Shown: one piece after another, positions 21,850-34,979 of the stretch
Layout: each line of letters begins with the position of its first letter
How positions within the stretch are numbered: position 1 is the first letter of the stretch
Source: Stromatinia cepivora
Taxonomy: Eukaryota > Ascomycota > Leotiomycetes > Helotiales > Sclerotiniaceae
Direction of reading: 5' to 3'
Assembly (NCBI GenBank): GCA_014898415.1
Contig: RCTD01000021.1
Location: 310,001 to 374,000, forward strand
Length of the DNA: 64,000 nt
The notes under the pieces: model-generated
Databases searched by the model: none
What the model was told of the DNA's origin: nothing
Seen by the model: only the letters and a program-made list of their open reading frames with translations
Position numbers and translations under genes: made by a program

Positions 21850-22012
21850 TATTGGATTTTGGATCATACTATATATCTAAGCATGGGACTATACTATAAT
21901 GGGATTAGTTTACACATGATTCTACCGAATCATACAACCTGTATAATAGCTTCTAGTCAGATAACCTTATAAAAATAATGCTTTCCCATCCACTCAATAT
22001 GACTTGTTAACA
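21850..22012 (+). repeat. TRIM-A 3' LTR
   Basis: 163 bp, TATTGGATTTTGG...TTGTTAACA, partner of 19756-19918 and followed by the TSD ATATT. Confidence 0.93.
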
Positions 22013-22017
22013 ATATT

Positions 22018-24400
22018 GTCAATATATACTAATAATATTATATTATAGTCTTTAGATATATATAGATATAGATTTACCAAATTTTATATAAAATCTATAT
22101 TTAAAAGTTCTTTCTTTAATAATAAACTCTAATCTCTTTCAGTTTGTTTTAAACTATATAAACTTTGTAGAATTTATAATATATATCCCTTTTCGATTTT
22201 GATATCTTAAAGTGATTCAAGATAGATCTCTTTTTTTAAGTATGATTCAATAAAGATATTTTTGATATCGAAATATAAGTATTCCAAATTTTCTTTTACA
22301 ATAATAATTAGAAATAATCTGAGTATATCTAATCTTATTGTTGATATGAATGTTTTGTTATAATCTTTTTCTAATATTTAATTGAATCTTTGAATCATTA
22401 ATTTTGTTTTGAATTGTTCTATCTTATTATTCTTTATTTTAATTATAAATATTTATTTCATTGAAACCAGATTACTTCTTTTAAAGAATATATATTCTTT
22501 TTAAATATCATTTTGAATCAAAGATATGATTTCCTTTTGAATAATTTCCTTTTATTTTTCAAAGTATTTTCGATCCGATATTGTTTCTTTATAAATTCTT
22601 GATATTTTAATTCTCAGAACTTCTTCGGCCGGATATATTATATTTTTTGTATTATTTGTATCTATCAATGAAATTATGAAATCTAAAACGATTTTGTTTT
22701 TAATATAAAGATCTATTTTGTAAATGATTGAGATTGTAATCATAATATATTCTACACTTTTTTGAGTTTTAATCTATATAAATATTATAATTAATATTCT
22801 TATAATCTTGTTTTCCCGTTCTTTTTCAAGATCTTGTTCTATATCTTTTTTTCGTTTTTGTATTAGATATTTTGGAGATTTGTTTTTAAGGTCCATTATA
22901 TCCTTTTATTCAATCTTAAATAATTATGGATTTATTTCGTTTTTTGATTCTATTAAAATAAATTTATTAATAAAATTTAAGATGATTTTAAATTTTGTTT
23001 CCGGTATAGATTCAGGGTCTGCAAAAGTTGATTCTTGAATTAAAACCTTTGAAATGATAGATTCAATATTTGAAGTATCTTTGGAAAAAGATTCTTGATT
23101 TGTTTTCTGAATATTATCATCTTCATTTTCATTGTATATTGATATTGATATATCTAATTTATTTGATTTCAATTCGATAATTAGGGTACTTGATATAATT
23201 ACTGAATTCAGTATAATATCTATTGAAAAGAATATTTGAAATAAAAATGATATAGATATTATATTTAATATTAAGAATAGAAAAGATACTTTGTTTGTTA
23301 TTGATCTATTATGAGATTTTCGATTTGGCTTTATATTCTTTATTCCTTATAGGCCTGATTCATAATTTCTTAATTTAAGATTCAAATCTTTTTTTCGATA
23401 AGATTCATTTATAATTACTCTATTTGATCGAAATATATAATTTAATTTTGAAGAATACACTTTGATATATTTATTCGTAACTTTTGAGTATCCTAGAAAT
23501 ATACTGATTCTCGAAATATCCCGTAACTTATTGTATCTTTACTTTTTCAGAATAATCTTAGGATTGATATAAACATAACATATACTCCCCCAGATTTTAT
23601 ATATCTTTATATCTAATACTATATCTATAAAAATTTCTATAAAGAATCGATTTATTTTATTCATATCAGAATCAATATTAATATAATTTCTAATATAAAT
23701 ATTATATTTTATAACTTTATTCCAAAACTTTAATAATAATTCAGCTTCTTTTAATATTATTTTTATATTTGCTTTTACAATCTTTATATTTCATTCTGTA
23801 GATCTGTTTTGATATAAAGAGACAATTATTATAATTTCGGATTATATATCTGATAACCATTCATAAATAACTTATAAAAATTCCAATGCATTATTAATCC
23901 TGATTGTAATAATCTTTTCTCCAATAACCAATTCCATCTCCTTTTTTCAAATTTTCAATATTTGAATTATATCGTTCTTTTATTTAAATAATATAATTCA
24001 ATTTATTTTTATACAATTATCAATGATCAATATGAAATAACGATTCCTTTGAATCGATTTTGAGAATAATTCTGCAACATCGAAATATATAAATTCGAAT
24101 CTCTTTGATTTGTATAAACTCAATTGCTTCGGAATATAATTGATCATCTTGATGAATATATATACTTCGCAAATATCTAATTCAATTAGGACCTTTATTA
24201 GTTTAATTATATTGAATACCTTATATAAATTCTTAATCTTATTTGGATCTAAATGATTGAATCTTCGATATCATAACAAATATCTCTTCTTTCTTTTTAA
24301 ATATTAATTCGTTATCGATACCTTTGATACTATCAATTATCTCTAAAGAAAAACCTTTTTTCTGATCATTTTGATATATATTCGAACAAAAAGCTATATC
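22018..24400 (-). pseudogene. Copia-1 pol: N-terminal reverse transcriptase, linker and integrase (broken)
   Basis: Minus-strand remnants in order: integrase C-terminal block near 23.4-23.6 kb (G-Y-S-K-V-T-N-K-Y-I-K-V-Y-S), a Ser/Thr/Asn-rich linker at 22924-23172, and the region leading into reverse transcriptase at 22552-22743 (E-R-K.../Y-P-A-E-E-V-L-R-I-K). It is cut at 24400 by the Gypsy element and continues at 31418. Confidence 0.8.
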
Positions 24401-24682
24401 TGTGACGCACAAGAGCCGTAGTAGAGCTGAATAAACAGGGTCAATTATATTCTTTAGAATCTACAATTGAAGAATTATGGCTTGTAAGGAGCGACTAAAT
24501 ATATATATACAAATACCCATTTGTAGGCTATAAGATTATACGTAAGCATTATTAGGGTTACCATTTTATTATACTAAATCGTATAATTCGTAATGTATAT
24601 ATATAAATGATCAATTTATAAATTGATATAGGAGATAAAAGGTATTATATGGTTAACCTCCTATAATTCATAATTCATAATA
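24401..24682 (-). repeat. Gypsy 3' LTR
   Basis: 282 bp; plus-strand ends TGTGACGCAC...TTCATAATA. Its first 60 bases keep C/G-rich words lost in the partner LTR. Confidence 0.92.
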
Positions 24683-24789
24683 CTATTCCCCTTTTCGGAA
24701 AAGCTCGCCTTCGAGTATTTCATTCCTTTATTCTATTGTTATTTCATCGGAAATCAGGTTTTGTAAAGGTTTATGAACTTTAAATCAAT

Positions 24790-25085
24790 TAGATTGGTCA
24801 TTTTGGTTGATTTGGTCAATTTATTGGAAATTGATTAAATTGATTAAATTAATCGATCAAATTGACCAAAATGACGAATGAATTGATCAAATCGATCAAA
24901 TCGTTTATTAATTGATTAAATTAATATTGATTTGTATTCTCTTTGATTTGGGGAACTTTTAAAAGGAAAAAGCTTCAATAGAAAAGGGAAGGAGGTTGAA
25001 TTATGGTATAGTAATAATGGGTGGTTAATATGATCAATTCCGAAATCGATCAAGTTAATCGATCAAATTGAACGAAATCGATAGG
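24790..25085. repeat. Cluster of TTGATCAA/ATCGATCAA palindromic words
   Basis: Between the Gypsy 3' LTR and the end of pol, words such as GATCAAATCGATCAAAT and TTGACCAAAATGAC recur on both strands at 24797-24912 and 25030-25078. They form partial inverted repeats that could fold. Confidence 0.6.
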
Positions 25086-27359
25086 GGTGATATCATATTT
25101 CGTTTTTATTATGTTCAAGCTTCCCTTTGCATGATTTTTGAAATGATCATAGGCATGAGTTTTTGAAATATATTGCCTTCGTATTGTCTTGGTGGTGGCA
25201 GCTTGTCTGTTGTATAAAGTTCGGACCATATACGTATACAATCAAATTCTCTCAAATTTGTATGGGTTTTTGATCCTTTCATAATTGTATATACATACAT
25301 TATTATAAAATCATAATATCTAGTCTATTATATTGAAGAACATTTTTCTTTTTTTTAATTTTATAAATGAATTGTCATTTATATGATTATAATTATTCTT
25401 TTTGTTTTTATAGAGCTTTATTCAATCGATTAATCGATTAAAAGGACCAGATAATGTTAGATGAAAATCGTATAAAAGGTATGATAATATTTTAAGATCG
25501 GAAATAGAATACCAGATAAGATCGATATTGTTATTAAATTATGAGATTCTATATAATAGAGTTTTTCGTATTTTCTTTATTATTAGGACTTTTTTTACTT
25601 TTTATTCTGAATTATTAATTATATTAATAAACGGAGGTGGTTCGAATATTTAATCAAAAAAAGGATCGTTATATATCTTGTGTAATCGATCTGGAAGGAA
25701 AACAGGATGAATTTTTATTATAATTGGGAGTTCGAGTTTGAAAAAGCTTTCAGATCGATCAATGATCTTGAATCTTCCTTGAATTGGGAAGTCCAGCTTT
25801 TTGGATAATCTTTGGGTAGGGTAATTCTTTATATTGAGCTATATATAATCTCCGATATCGAAATCGATTTTATGCCGATAAATATTTGTGGATTTCGATA
25901 TCTTGGCTTGGATATATAATAAACCTTCTTTCGTTTATATAAAAGCTAATCTATTATGTTCTGTATATATACGGGTATTATATATATTTATATTATTTGT
26001 TGACTTATTAATATCTTCCTTTTATTTCTATATACATTTCGGTATATACCTATATAGAGTTTCGTAGAATATAAGCCCTTTTAAGGAGTTATATAAAAGA
26101 GTAAATTACGTGTAATCCATTATAGGTAGGAATTCTGATTAATCGTTTTGATAATAACTAATAAACGATTTTAATTGTTATTAAAAGTACTGATTATAGA
26201 TCTTAGTTTGATTATCGGTTTGGGAATAATGAGTAATGGATAATTTAAAATCGGTTTCTAGGATTTGATTGAATTCCTTCTAGAACTGTAATATGAATTG
26301 GAGGCTGTAATTCGATATTATAATGTCAAAGGGATTATAATATCAATATATATGGTAAAGATATAGTTGTACTTGAGTTTAAGTATTGATTGATTTATGA
26401 TAAGGTATAGAAATAATTTGTTTTGTTAATCGATCAATAATGATTAAAACATTATTATATCTGTATTTATCTTTATTAAAATTACAATAATTTATAATGA
26501 TATATTATTATATTCGATTAGGAATCGGAAATGGATGCAATAAACCGGGGATACAATCATATAGAACGGAATTGCATTTATAAATGTGATAATTGTATAT
26601 ATATCTAACTACAATATTGTACATTCTAGACCAATAATATTATTGAAATAATAAAAGATAGATTTTGCTTATACTAGAATGAATAATAGAAATGGAATTA
26701 TGGGTTTTATGAATCAGATAAATTCGAAAGTTGTTGATATCAGGTACCATTAAGCAGTCATTATAAAATAAGAGATTATTTTGAAGTGATATATACTTAT
26801 AATCTTGAATAATTTATATTCTGAATATTAGCAAGCTATCTATAGTTTTATTTGCTTCAATAATATGATTAACTAAATCGAATCGAGGAGCGATTTCATT
26901 CAAATCGATACTAATAATTGTTATTTCATTTGGGTAGTATTTTCGTAAGGCTTTTTTTATGATTTCAATATCAATTTGATTATCTTTAATAAATTATTAA
27001 AGGTGATTTTTCTTTTTAATATAATTCTAAAAATCCAATTCGTCGGTTTGATAGATTAAAATATCGATGAAAAAATTATCTTTTTCAGGGCAATATATAA
27101 TGATAAAGTTATAATCAATTAGAACTTCTATTTAGCGAATTTGTTGGGTGTTGAGAGTCTTGATAGTTATAAAATATTCGAGGGTTTTATGATTAGTATA
27201 AATCTTGATTTTATATGATGAGTTGGCAAGTTCTGTTTTTCAATAATTGAGAAATCAAATGATTGATAGTATTTCTTTATTATGAATTTTATAGTTCAGT
27301 TTAGCGGTAATTATAATCTTGGAGAAATAAGTTACAGGAAATCAATCTTCGTTATGTTA

Positions 27360-28361
27360 TTATGATAATATATTAGTAATTATTTTATCAGATGTGTTTG
27401 TTTCAAGTATATAAGGGAATCGGTGATTATAATATTGTAGGAGTGGAGCGGAGATAAGTTTTTTCTTTAAGATATTGAATACATTTTGGTATACTTTATT
27501 GAATATAAATCTAATATTTGTTTTAGTGAGTTCGTTAAAAGGTTTCGTTATTATATTATAATCCTTAATGAATCATCAATAAAAATTGCAAAAACCAAAG
27601 AATGATTGAATCTCTTTCATTATTATCGGAAAGGTTTAATTCTCAATTATCTTAATCTTTTCAGGATCTACTTTTACTCCTTTAATAGAAATGATAAAGC
27701 TTAAGTATTTGATATATATAATATTGAATTTGTATTTCTTAAAATCTGTTTATAGATTAACGATTTCTAATTATTCGAAAATTAGTTTGATATAAGTTTG
27801 ATACTCTTTTTCGTTTTCGGAATAAATTAGAATATTGTTGAGGTATATTATATAAAAGATATCTAAATAATCGAATAGAATATTATTCATATAATATTAA
27901 TAGATTACAGGATTATTTGTTAATCCAAATAATATGATTTTGTATTTATATAATTCGTATTAGATTCGAAAAGTAATATACTTTTCTGAAACAAGATCCA
28001 TTTTTATGTGATAGAAAGTTTAATGAATATCGAATTTGATAAAGATTTTAATATCGGAAAGCCAAGAAAGCGTTTCATCGATTAAAAGAAAAGGATATCG
28101 ATCTTTATATATCGGGGGATTTGATAATTTGAAGTCTATATAGAATTTCAAATTATTATTGGATTTCTTAATAAATAGAATGAATACAATATAAAAGGCT
28201 TGATTGAATTTAATGAAATTTTTATTGAAATTATTTATAATATATTCTTTAACAATTTTTAATTGTTCCAAAAATATCTTATAAAACGGATTATAGTATA
28301 AAGTTTGTTTTTCTTTATCTTTCAATATAATTTTATAATTATAAGATTGATTAAAAAGCAA
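27360..28361 (-). pseudogene. Gypsy pol: reverse transcriptase and RNase H (broken)
   Basis: The minus-strand frame at 28020-28361 (113 residues) reads L-E-Q-L-K-I-V-K-E-Y-I...F-V/I-K-K-S-N...F-Y-I-D-F, then K-D-R-Y-P-F-L-L-I-D-E-T-L-S-W-L-S and F-I-K-F-D-I. This is unmistakably the start of a Ty3/Gypsy reverse transcriptase. Near 27.4-27.5 kb, F-N-I-L-K-K-K-L-I-S-A-P-L-L-Q-Y-Y-N followed by P-Y-I-L-E-T-N-T-S-D matches the Gypsy RNase H start, with N for the usual D. Stops and frame changes lie between the pieces. Confidence 0.88.
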
Positions 28362-29439
28362 AATATTTGATTTATACTTAGAAAAAACTTAATGATATTG
28401 TTGATATTCAAATAGTATTTCAGATTCTGAATCGATTTCGGTTAATACTTGATCGAGTTTCTTTCGAACTTTTATATTCTTGAATTTGATTAAGGCAATT
28501 AATATTTTCTCTTCTATATATCGTTTATTTTATTAGAAATCTATTATATCATTAAGTTTTTTTAGAGTAATAATAAAGAATTCAATTTGTTTATTTCTTT
28601 TATATTCTAATTGGAATTTATTGAGTTTGAATATATATAGATCAAGGATTTCGGGCGATATATAGGGGAGGTATTTGTAGATCTGTAGTAATGATATAAT
28701 TAATTGGAAAGGAGATAAATTGAATTTGAAGGGAATCAGGATTTTTTTCTTTTCAATAAAAATCTGTATTGTATTTATATTTGAAGATTCTTATTATATA
28801 TTATTAGTTGCAATTGATTTATTCAATTATGAATCTTTTCGATTCTAATATTCTTCGAATTAGTTATTTCATCGATTAATATTTTATTGAATTAATCAAT
28901 CGATCTTCCGTTTGCAAAGGGATAATTGGGTAACGAGAAGATTATTCGAATAAAAGATAATATAGGGTTTCTTTTTAGATTATTCGAAATATCGATTGAA
29001 GTAATCGAACTTCGCTCGAATCTTTGATAACCAAAGTCTATTTAAAATAACATTATAATTCCTTAATTCAATAATAAGGAAAGGGATAAAAAATTATTTA
29101 CAATTATCGATTATTAAATTAAAGAATATGAAATAGATAATAATATGACCTTATATATTATTATACTCTTTAACTTCAATTGAAGTTTTAAACAATATAA
29201 TTCTGGGTTTAAATATAGGAAATAAATAAATAAGGAGTATAATATTAATAAAAGCGAATTTATTTGCTTTAAAATCAATAAATACTCTTGATCGATAAAT
29301 ATAACCATTTTTCGAAAGATTGTAGGGGAGGGTGAATGTTTCTTTTTTTATAAATTTGATTAGATTAAGAAATCTTATATTTTGTATAATATTTAGAATG
29401 GAGATAGAGTTTAAATATTTGGTTTTAAACGTTTTTCTT

Positions 29440-31070
29440 CTTTTAAACGGGTATTTTGTATAGCTTTAATTGTAATTTTTGGGTTGAAATTTTCTTCGGT
29501 ATTCTGATATTCTTCGAATTCTTCTGCTTCTTTTTGTACTGTTTTGATCTTATTGAGATTATCGATACAAGGTATTGATGTATATACTGTTTTAGGAAAA
29601 GGAGAAGGTGATGAGTATTTGAAATTCGAATAGTTATTGAATATAGCAGGGCTGGTATATCCGGGAGGGGTATTCTGGAATGGAAATGGTTTTGGGAATA
29701 TAAAGGTTCCAAAATTGAAATTGTTAAAGTTCCGAAAGAATTATAAAGAATTCATAATAATCATTGATTTGCGAATAATTATAGAGACTTTTCGATCAAT
29801 ATAGTATCAGTTTCGTTTTTGTAATGAAATTTCGTTTTGATTTATTTTAATGAGTATATTCGTGAATTCTTTTGTAATCTTATAATCCTTGATAAGTATT
29901 GTTATTATTCGCAAAAGAAAATCGGAAATCTTTTGTTCAAGATTCCTGAATAGGATTTTATTATCAGTAATTTTCGTTTGGATAATAAATAATCTGAACT
30001 TTCTATATTATTCTAGGAAATTGTTATATCGAGTTATATTAGGTATGATCTATATCTTGTATTGAAAGCGAGCATCATCGATTTCGGCTGGGTTCCGATA
30101 GATCGTTGTAAGCTATTTAATTAATTCGAGTATTATGAGTTAAGGTATTTGTATGTAAAGAATATGATAATGTGTTTATACTTTTGATTCGGTTTGATTG
30201 ATTATGTATGTGTAGTGTTGCGTTTTATTTTTAAGTGATGTAGTATACAGTTTGAGTTGTTCTATGACCAATAATTGCTACAAATTAGTTTTAGGTTCAA
30301 TATCATCGTTAAGTTTAGTAGTAAGATTTGTAGGTTTTGGTGTATATATATCTTGCTGCAAATTATAATTAACGCGGGAATACGATTTTGATTGGTTAGA
30401 TCGGTTTCTTGAATGAAGGGACCCTTAATTATTAGATGGATTGTCATTTCTTGAAAAGGAAGGAGAATCCTTGGAGGGTTTTGGATGATTAGATTGTTTG
30501 ATCAAAGTTTTCTTTCTTTGATTTCAAGATCTTCGGATTTATTTAGATAAAGATCTTTGAATTTCGATTAAAAGAATAAAGAGAATCCTAGATATTATTA
30601 TTGATCTGAATACTTATATAAATATCATTTGGAGTTCAAAAGGAGATTGCACTATTGTAGAGCTCATTATCACTATAGTTTTCAATTATCGATTCTCCTC
30701 TTTCAAACTCATAATCATTGTATAAAGATCTTATAATTGTAATAATGATTCGAAAGAAGCAATTGAATCGTTAAGAGTATCGATTTTATATATTGGAATC
30801 TTCTCTTTATCAGTCTTCTTTTTTCCAATAATAACATTATCTAATTCTGTATTCATATTTTCTTCGAAGAATTGTTGAAATAATTGAGGAGAAGAAAAAG
30901 ATTCCTTAAAATATACTTTCGAAGATTCGGAGCATACAGGAAGAAGAGTTCGTTGCATTGTGAAAATGATAATACACTTCTAAAGGTATTTATATCTTCG
31001 TCGACTAAATCGGAATAGATCTTCTTCCTTTGAGTATAATATTTGTAAAAGTTCATTTAAGAAAGTATTA
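29440..31070 (-). pseudogene. Gypsy gag region (broken)
   Basis: Minus-strand open pieces follow the 5' LTR (31136): about 30853-31056, 30731-30958 and 29443-29712. Their position fits gag, and the Glu/Lys-rich piece at 30731-30958 has gag-like composition. No zinc knuckle is readable. The assignment is mainly by position. Confidence 0.5.
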
Positions 31071-31135
31071 TTAAAATGAAGTATTATTTGGGAGGCCATC
31101 AAATGGCCGGATGTTTGTAAATGAGTTGTAAATAA

Positions 31136-31417
31136 TATAATGCACAAAAGCTATAGTAAAATTGAATAAATAAAGTTAATTATATTCTTTAGAATCTATA
31201 ATTGAAGAATTATAATTCGTAAAAAGCGATTAAATATATATATACAAATACTTATTTATGGGTTACAGGGTTATATGTAAGCATTATTAGGGTTATCATT
31301 TTACTATACTAAATCGTATAATTCGTAATGTATGCGTATAGATGATCAGCTCATAAATTGATATGGGAGATAAGAGGTATCACGTGGTTAGCCTCCTGTG
31401 GTTCACGATTCGTGACA
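31136..31417 (-). repeat. Gypsy 5' LTR
   Basis: 282 bp, plus-strand ends TATAATGCAC...TTCGTGACA, partner of 24401-24682. The last ~60 bases keep CACGTG and other G/C-rich words. Confidence 0.92.
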
Positions 31418-33154
31418 ATATCCTTATATCCTTTGATTATATATAAAACCATATATATTCCATTTTATATTTTAGCACAAATAATTTTTTTATTATCCTT
31501 TTTGAAATATATATAATGAAAATTGAATTGTTCTTGTAGCCCCATTTCGCAAATCCTTTTTCCTAATAGCAAGTTTACTTCTAACCCTAATATATATAAC
31601 ATATTTGAAAATAGTATCTTAGAACTATCTTTGTATATTATATCTATTAAACCCCAATAACAATAATATATTATTCCCCCATCAATTTTTATCCTTTGTT
31701 TAGCAATAAAGTTTATTGATCTGAATAATAAAGATTGATCAAATATATATAAAGAAATGCTTATATCAATATATTATTTATTAAAGAAAACCTTATTAAT
31801 AATCTCCTTTATCAAATTATAATCTTTCTTTATTATATTCTTAATATCGGAATCTGATTCAGAGATATTATTAGCAGGATATATTTAGTCTTTCTTATTG
31901 AAATAAATCTTCTTCGGATTCGATAATCCCCTTTTCTTTTGATAATAAAGGTAATTACAAAAGAATTTATTGATTTATATTAAATATAAACAATTTCATA
32001 TATAATGATCTTCCTTTTAATATAGATTGCAAATATTATTTAAGATCTCGAAATCTGATTTTTGATATTAAAAAATATATCTAAATCCTTTTACAATTTG
32101 TATTCGTTTTGATTCATTTTTAAAACAAAATTCCTTAATTTATAAATACTTGATTTTATTATCAATATTAGAATTGATTTGGATATCCAATATATCCATT
32201 ACTTTTTAATAATCGATTGAAAAATTATATATTAAAACCAAAAACAAAACAATATTTTAATATATTAATCGATAATTTTCATTTACAATCCCTAATTTCC
32301 TTTTATATTCTTTCAATTTATTTCAGACTTTGATAATGATTATATCGGAATAAATATTAGATTGGAATTTGAAGTTTTGGATCATTGTTATATATATATT
32401 GATTATAATTGTATTAATTCTAATATATTTTGATTTAAAGTATCTCTAAAGTATATATATTATTGAATATTCATCGATAAAGATTTCATCATTATCATTA
32501 AATATTATACAAATATATAATAATATATTCGCTTTATCCTTTAAATATTACAATTTCAATTCGATATTATAATATATATAACCATTGATCTTATAAACAA
32601 ATACTATATTGAATCCTACAATTTATATATATTCATTTAATATTTAATCAATTATATAAAATCATTCTTTCCCTTTCAATTATATTTTTATTTATCTAAA
32701 CTATTATTCATAATTGTTTTAATCGAATTTCGAAGGATTATTTGATTCCGATATTATAAAGATTTCTTGTTATTTGATAGATATCGAAAATAATCCTTAG
32801 GTTTTTAAAACAATCTTAAAAAAATATATTACAAATAGATTCAAAATAATAAAGAAATATAAAAAATAAAACAATAAGAAAATTCGTAAAATTGTATTGT
32901 AATATATTTTCTTATAATTATACGAATTTGTTTTTCGCTTCTATTATAATTCTATATCAATATTATATAAATTGTTCTTTATTCTGGCCTATAATATTGT
33001 AAGTTATAAACTATATTATCGTATTTCAATTCTATTTCGATAATATTATATGAAAATTCTGATTTCCATTCTATTTCATCCCTATTAGCTATACTAATCC
33101 TTTTTCAATTTGCTTTGCTTTTTAATCATTATTATACAACCGGATCTTATAATC
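31418..33154 (-). pseudogene. Copia-1 gag/protease region (broken)
   Basis: The internal 5' part of Copia-1 between the Gypsy insertion and the 5' LTR. Very AT-rich, with stops in all frames. Assignment is by position between the primer site (33139-33154) and integrase; no motif is readable with confidence. Confidence 0.5.
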
Positions 33155-33320
33155 TATTAATTTTTGATATAGGAAATAATAGTATTATTGACTATATAGA
33201 TTGAATTAAGGATCTATTATTCTAATAGAAATAGAATTGAGATTATTCCCAAATATGGTCTGTGCACCATTGTGATCACGTGACCTCAATTCTAATCCTA
33301 TGATGGCCTCATTTCCAACA
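33155..33320 (-). repeat. Copia-1 LTR (5' LTR of copy 1)
   Basis: 166 bp; minus-strand start TGTTGGAAATGAGG. It retains GATCACGTGACC near 33270-33285, which is mutated in the 18556-18721 partner. Confidence 0.92.
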
Positions 33321-33835
33321 TAATGAATACTTTATTGATTCTTTTAAGTTGAATAATTATCAATATTAAAATTATAATATTCATTTGTATACTCTTTTGC
33401 TGGCTTTTCTTTATTCTTTAATGGATTATTATATCATCATTTATCAATAAAATTCGAAAATAAATGTTTTGTTTTTATATTATTATTCCTTTTTTCTTTA
33501 TTATATTATTCATTAGAATTTCCGAAAGGTTAAGTGAAAAAAGTATATTGTAATTTCGGAAAATAATAATGAGGATAAAAGAGAAAAAATGATAAATAGA
33601 AAGAGAAGAAAGTAATAGATAATATATTTGAAGAAAAGGAAAAGAAGGGATAGTTTTTTAGTTTCTATAGTTTTTGTAGTATTAATAGTATTAATAGTTC
33701 CGATTATTTTAATTATTCTTTATTTATTAATTATTACAAATAATTTTGAGATTTTTTTATTTGAATTTCAAATTATTGAATTTAGAAAAAAGTTTATCTT
33801 TTTTCAAGGAATAAAAAGTAAAGAATAGAGAAAAG
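33321..33835 (+). pseudogene. Copia-2 antisense ORF, copy I, second part
   Basis: It resumes the frame interrupted by Copia-1. The piece 33628-33828 reads K-K-R-K-R-R-D-S-F-L-V-S-I-V and ends F-Q-I-I-E-F-R-K-K-F-I. It corresponds to K-K-K-E-K-R-N-S-P-L-A-P-I-V and L-Q-I-I-K-F-R-K-K-L-I in copy III (51730-51948, minus). Direction is opposite to pol. Confidence 0.65.
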
Positions 33836-33839
33836 ATCG

Positions 33840-34850
33840 GCCTTAATTATTTTTTGTTTTTTGATGAATATAAAATATAAGAATTGAAATGTATTATAGA
33901 AAAATATAATGATTTGGGATATTAAATAGAATTCATTTTATTTATATTAAAGGAAAGAATTACAAATTTTAGATTATTATTATTTAAGTTTTATAATTTA
34001 GATTATTATTATTCAAATTTTATGATTTTGTTGTTTATATTTTGTAAATTGAAAAGGGATCAGAAATATTCGAGTTTTTGTTTTATAAGATTCTTAATGA
34101 GTTTATTAATAGTTATATTGGTGATCAATAGATAGATTATATAAAAGTTCTCTTTTAAATATTTTTAATATAATTATATATTTTGGATATCAATATACTA
34201 TAGTTTTGTAATGATTTGTTTGTTTTTATTGATTACTAATTTAATTATTTATTAATTATTACAAAAGATTATTATAGATTTTTTTATTGTTAAATCGATC
34301 TCTTTTAAGAAATATAAAATTGTTATAGTTTCTTTTGATATATATTCAATTCCAAGAAACTTTATTTTAATAATCGAGATAATTATAATATTTTGTTTAG
34401 AAGTTTTTTATATAATTAAATTATCAAAAAGGGATATAATATATTTTTGGGATAATCGATGAGTATTTGAATCATTTATAAAAAAAGTATTTGAAAAAAA
34501 TGAGAAATTGTAGTATTTGATTATTGCTATATTAGATTACAAAAAATCTTATATTTCAGAAATATTATAAATAGTAATCGATAGTTTTCATATAATTGTT
34601 TGATAAGTTGATTAAATAATAATTTAATTATGAAATAGTAAATAATATATCTATTCTTATAATGATTACAATATATAATACTGATTCTATTTTCTTTTGA
34701 TATATTTTGATAATATATATAAAAGCTTAACCCTGATTTTTTCGAAATATTATTATTAGAAGTGGTGTATTTGTTATTCCATTTATTATTTTGAATTTCT
34801 TAATAATCTTTTTAATATATATATTATAAATTAATTATAACTTTTTTTGA
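33840..34850 (-). pseudogene. Copia-2 pol C-terminal part, copy I (broken)
   Basis: Aligns by eye with the reverse complement of copy III at 50.8-51.7 kb (end of reverse transcriptase and RNase H). Frames are fully broken. Confidence 0.65.
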
Positions 34851-34979
34851 ATTGATTATAAAGTATAAATCTATTACTCAACTTTTTTTCTTTACTTCAA
34901 AAAATAATATTATTCGAAAAACATTTCAAAAATATATTCTGAATTGGATTTATAAAATATCAAGGATACAATCAAATTG

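Larger units (their letters stand above)
19756..22012 (+). mobile_element. TRIM-A: short non-autonomous LTR retrotransposon inside Copia-1
   Basis: Two 163-bp LTRs (19756-19918 and 21850-22012) flanked by a perfect 5-bp TSD, ATATT (19751-19755 and 22013-22017). Total 2257 bp, with no gag or pol of its own. Directly after the 5' LTR is GATTATAAACCCGGG, a likely half-tRNA primer site. TAAGGGAG precedes the 3' LTR as a polypurine tract, so it runs on the plus strand. The internal segment at about 20480-20850 matches, on the opposite strand, the Copia-1 linker at 22.85-23.1 kb. LTR ends (TGTTGG...TTAACA) and primer site resemble Copia-1, which suggests that it is a derivative mobilised by that family. 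Confidence 0.92.
24401..31417 (-). mobile_element. Ty3/Gypsy LTR retrotransposon, full length but RIP-degraded
   Basis: Two 282-bp LTRs (24401-24682 and 31136-31417) with a perfect 5-bp TSD, ATATC (24396-24400 and 31418-31422). Total 7017 bp. On the minus strand, gag lies at about 30.7-31.1 kb, reverse transcriptase at 28020-28361, RNase H at about 27.4-27.5 kb and the expected integrase region below 26.6 kb. The order PR-RT-RH-IN is that of Gypsy. GAAAAGGGGAATAG next to the 24401-24682 LTR is the polypurine tract and confirms the orientation. It is inserted in Copia-1 copy 1. Confidence 0.92.
18556..33320 (-). mobile_element. Copia-1 copy 1: Ty1/copia retrotransposon split by two nested insertions
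   Basis: Both LTRs are 166 bp (18556-18721 and 33155-33320). Flanking 5-mers are TAATA and TAATG, and the empty site in Copia-2 copy II (near 55718) reads TAACA at this point, consistent with a mutated TSD. Removing TRIM-A (19756-22012) and the Gypsy element (24401-31417) with one TSD copy each leaves about 5.48 kb, normal for Copia. In minus-strand order: 5' LTR, half-tRNA-type primer site (33139-33154), gag/protease region (31418-33154), integrase (about 23.3-24.4 kb), linker, reverse transcriptase (19456-19755 and 22018-22740), RNase H, then a polypurine tract beside the 3' LTR. All frames are broken by RIP-type stops. Confidence 0.9.
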
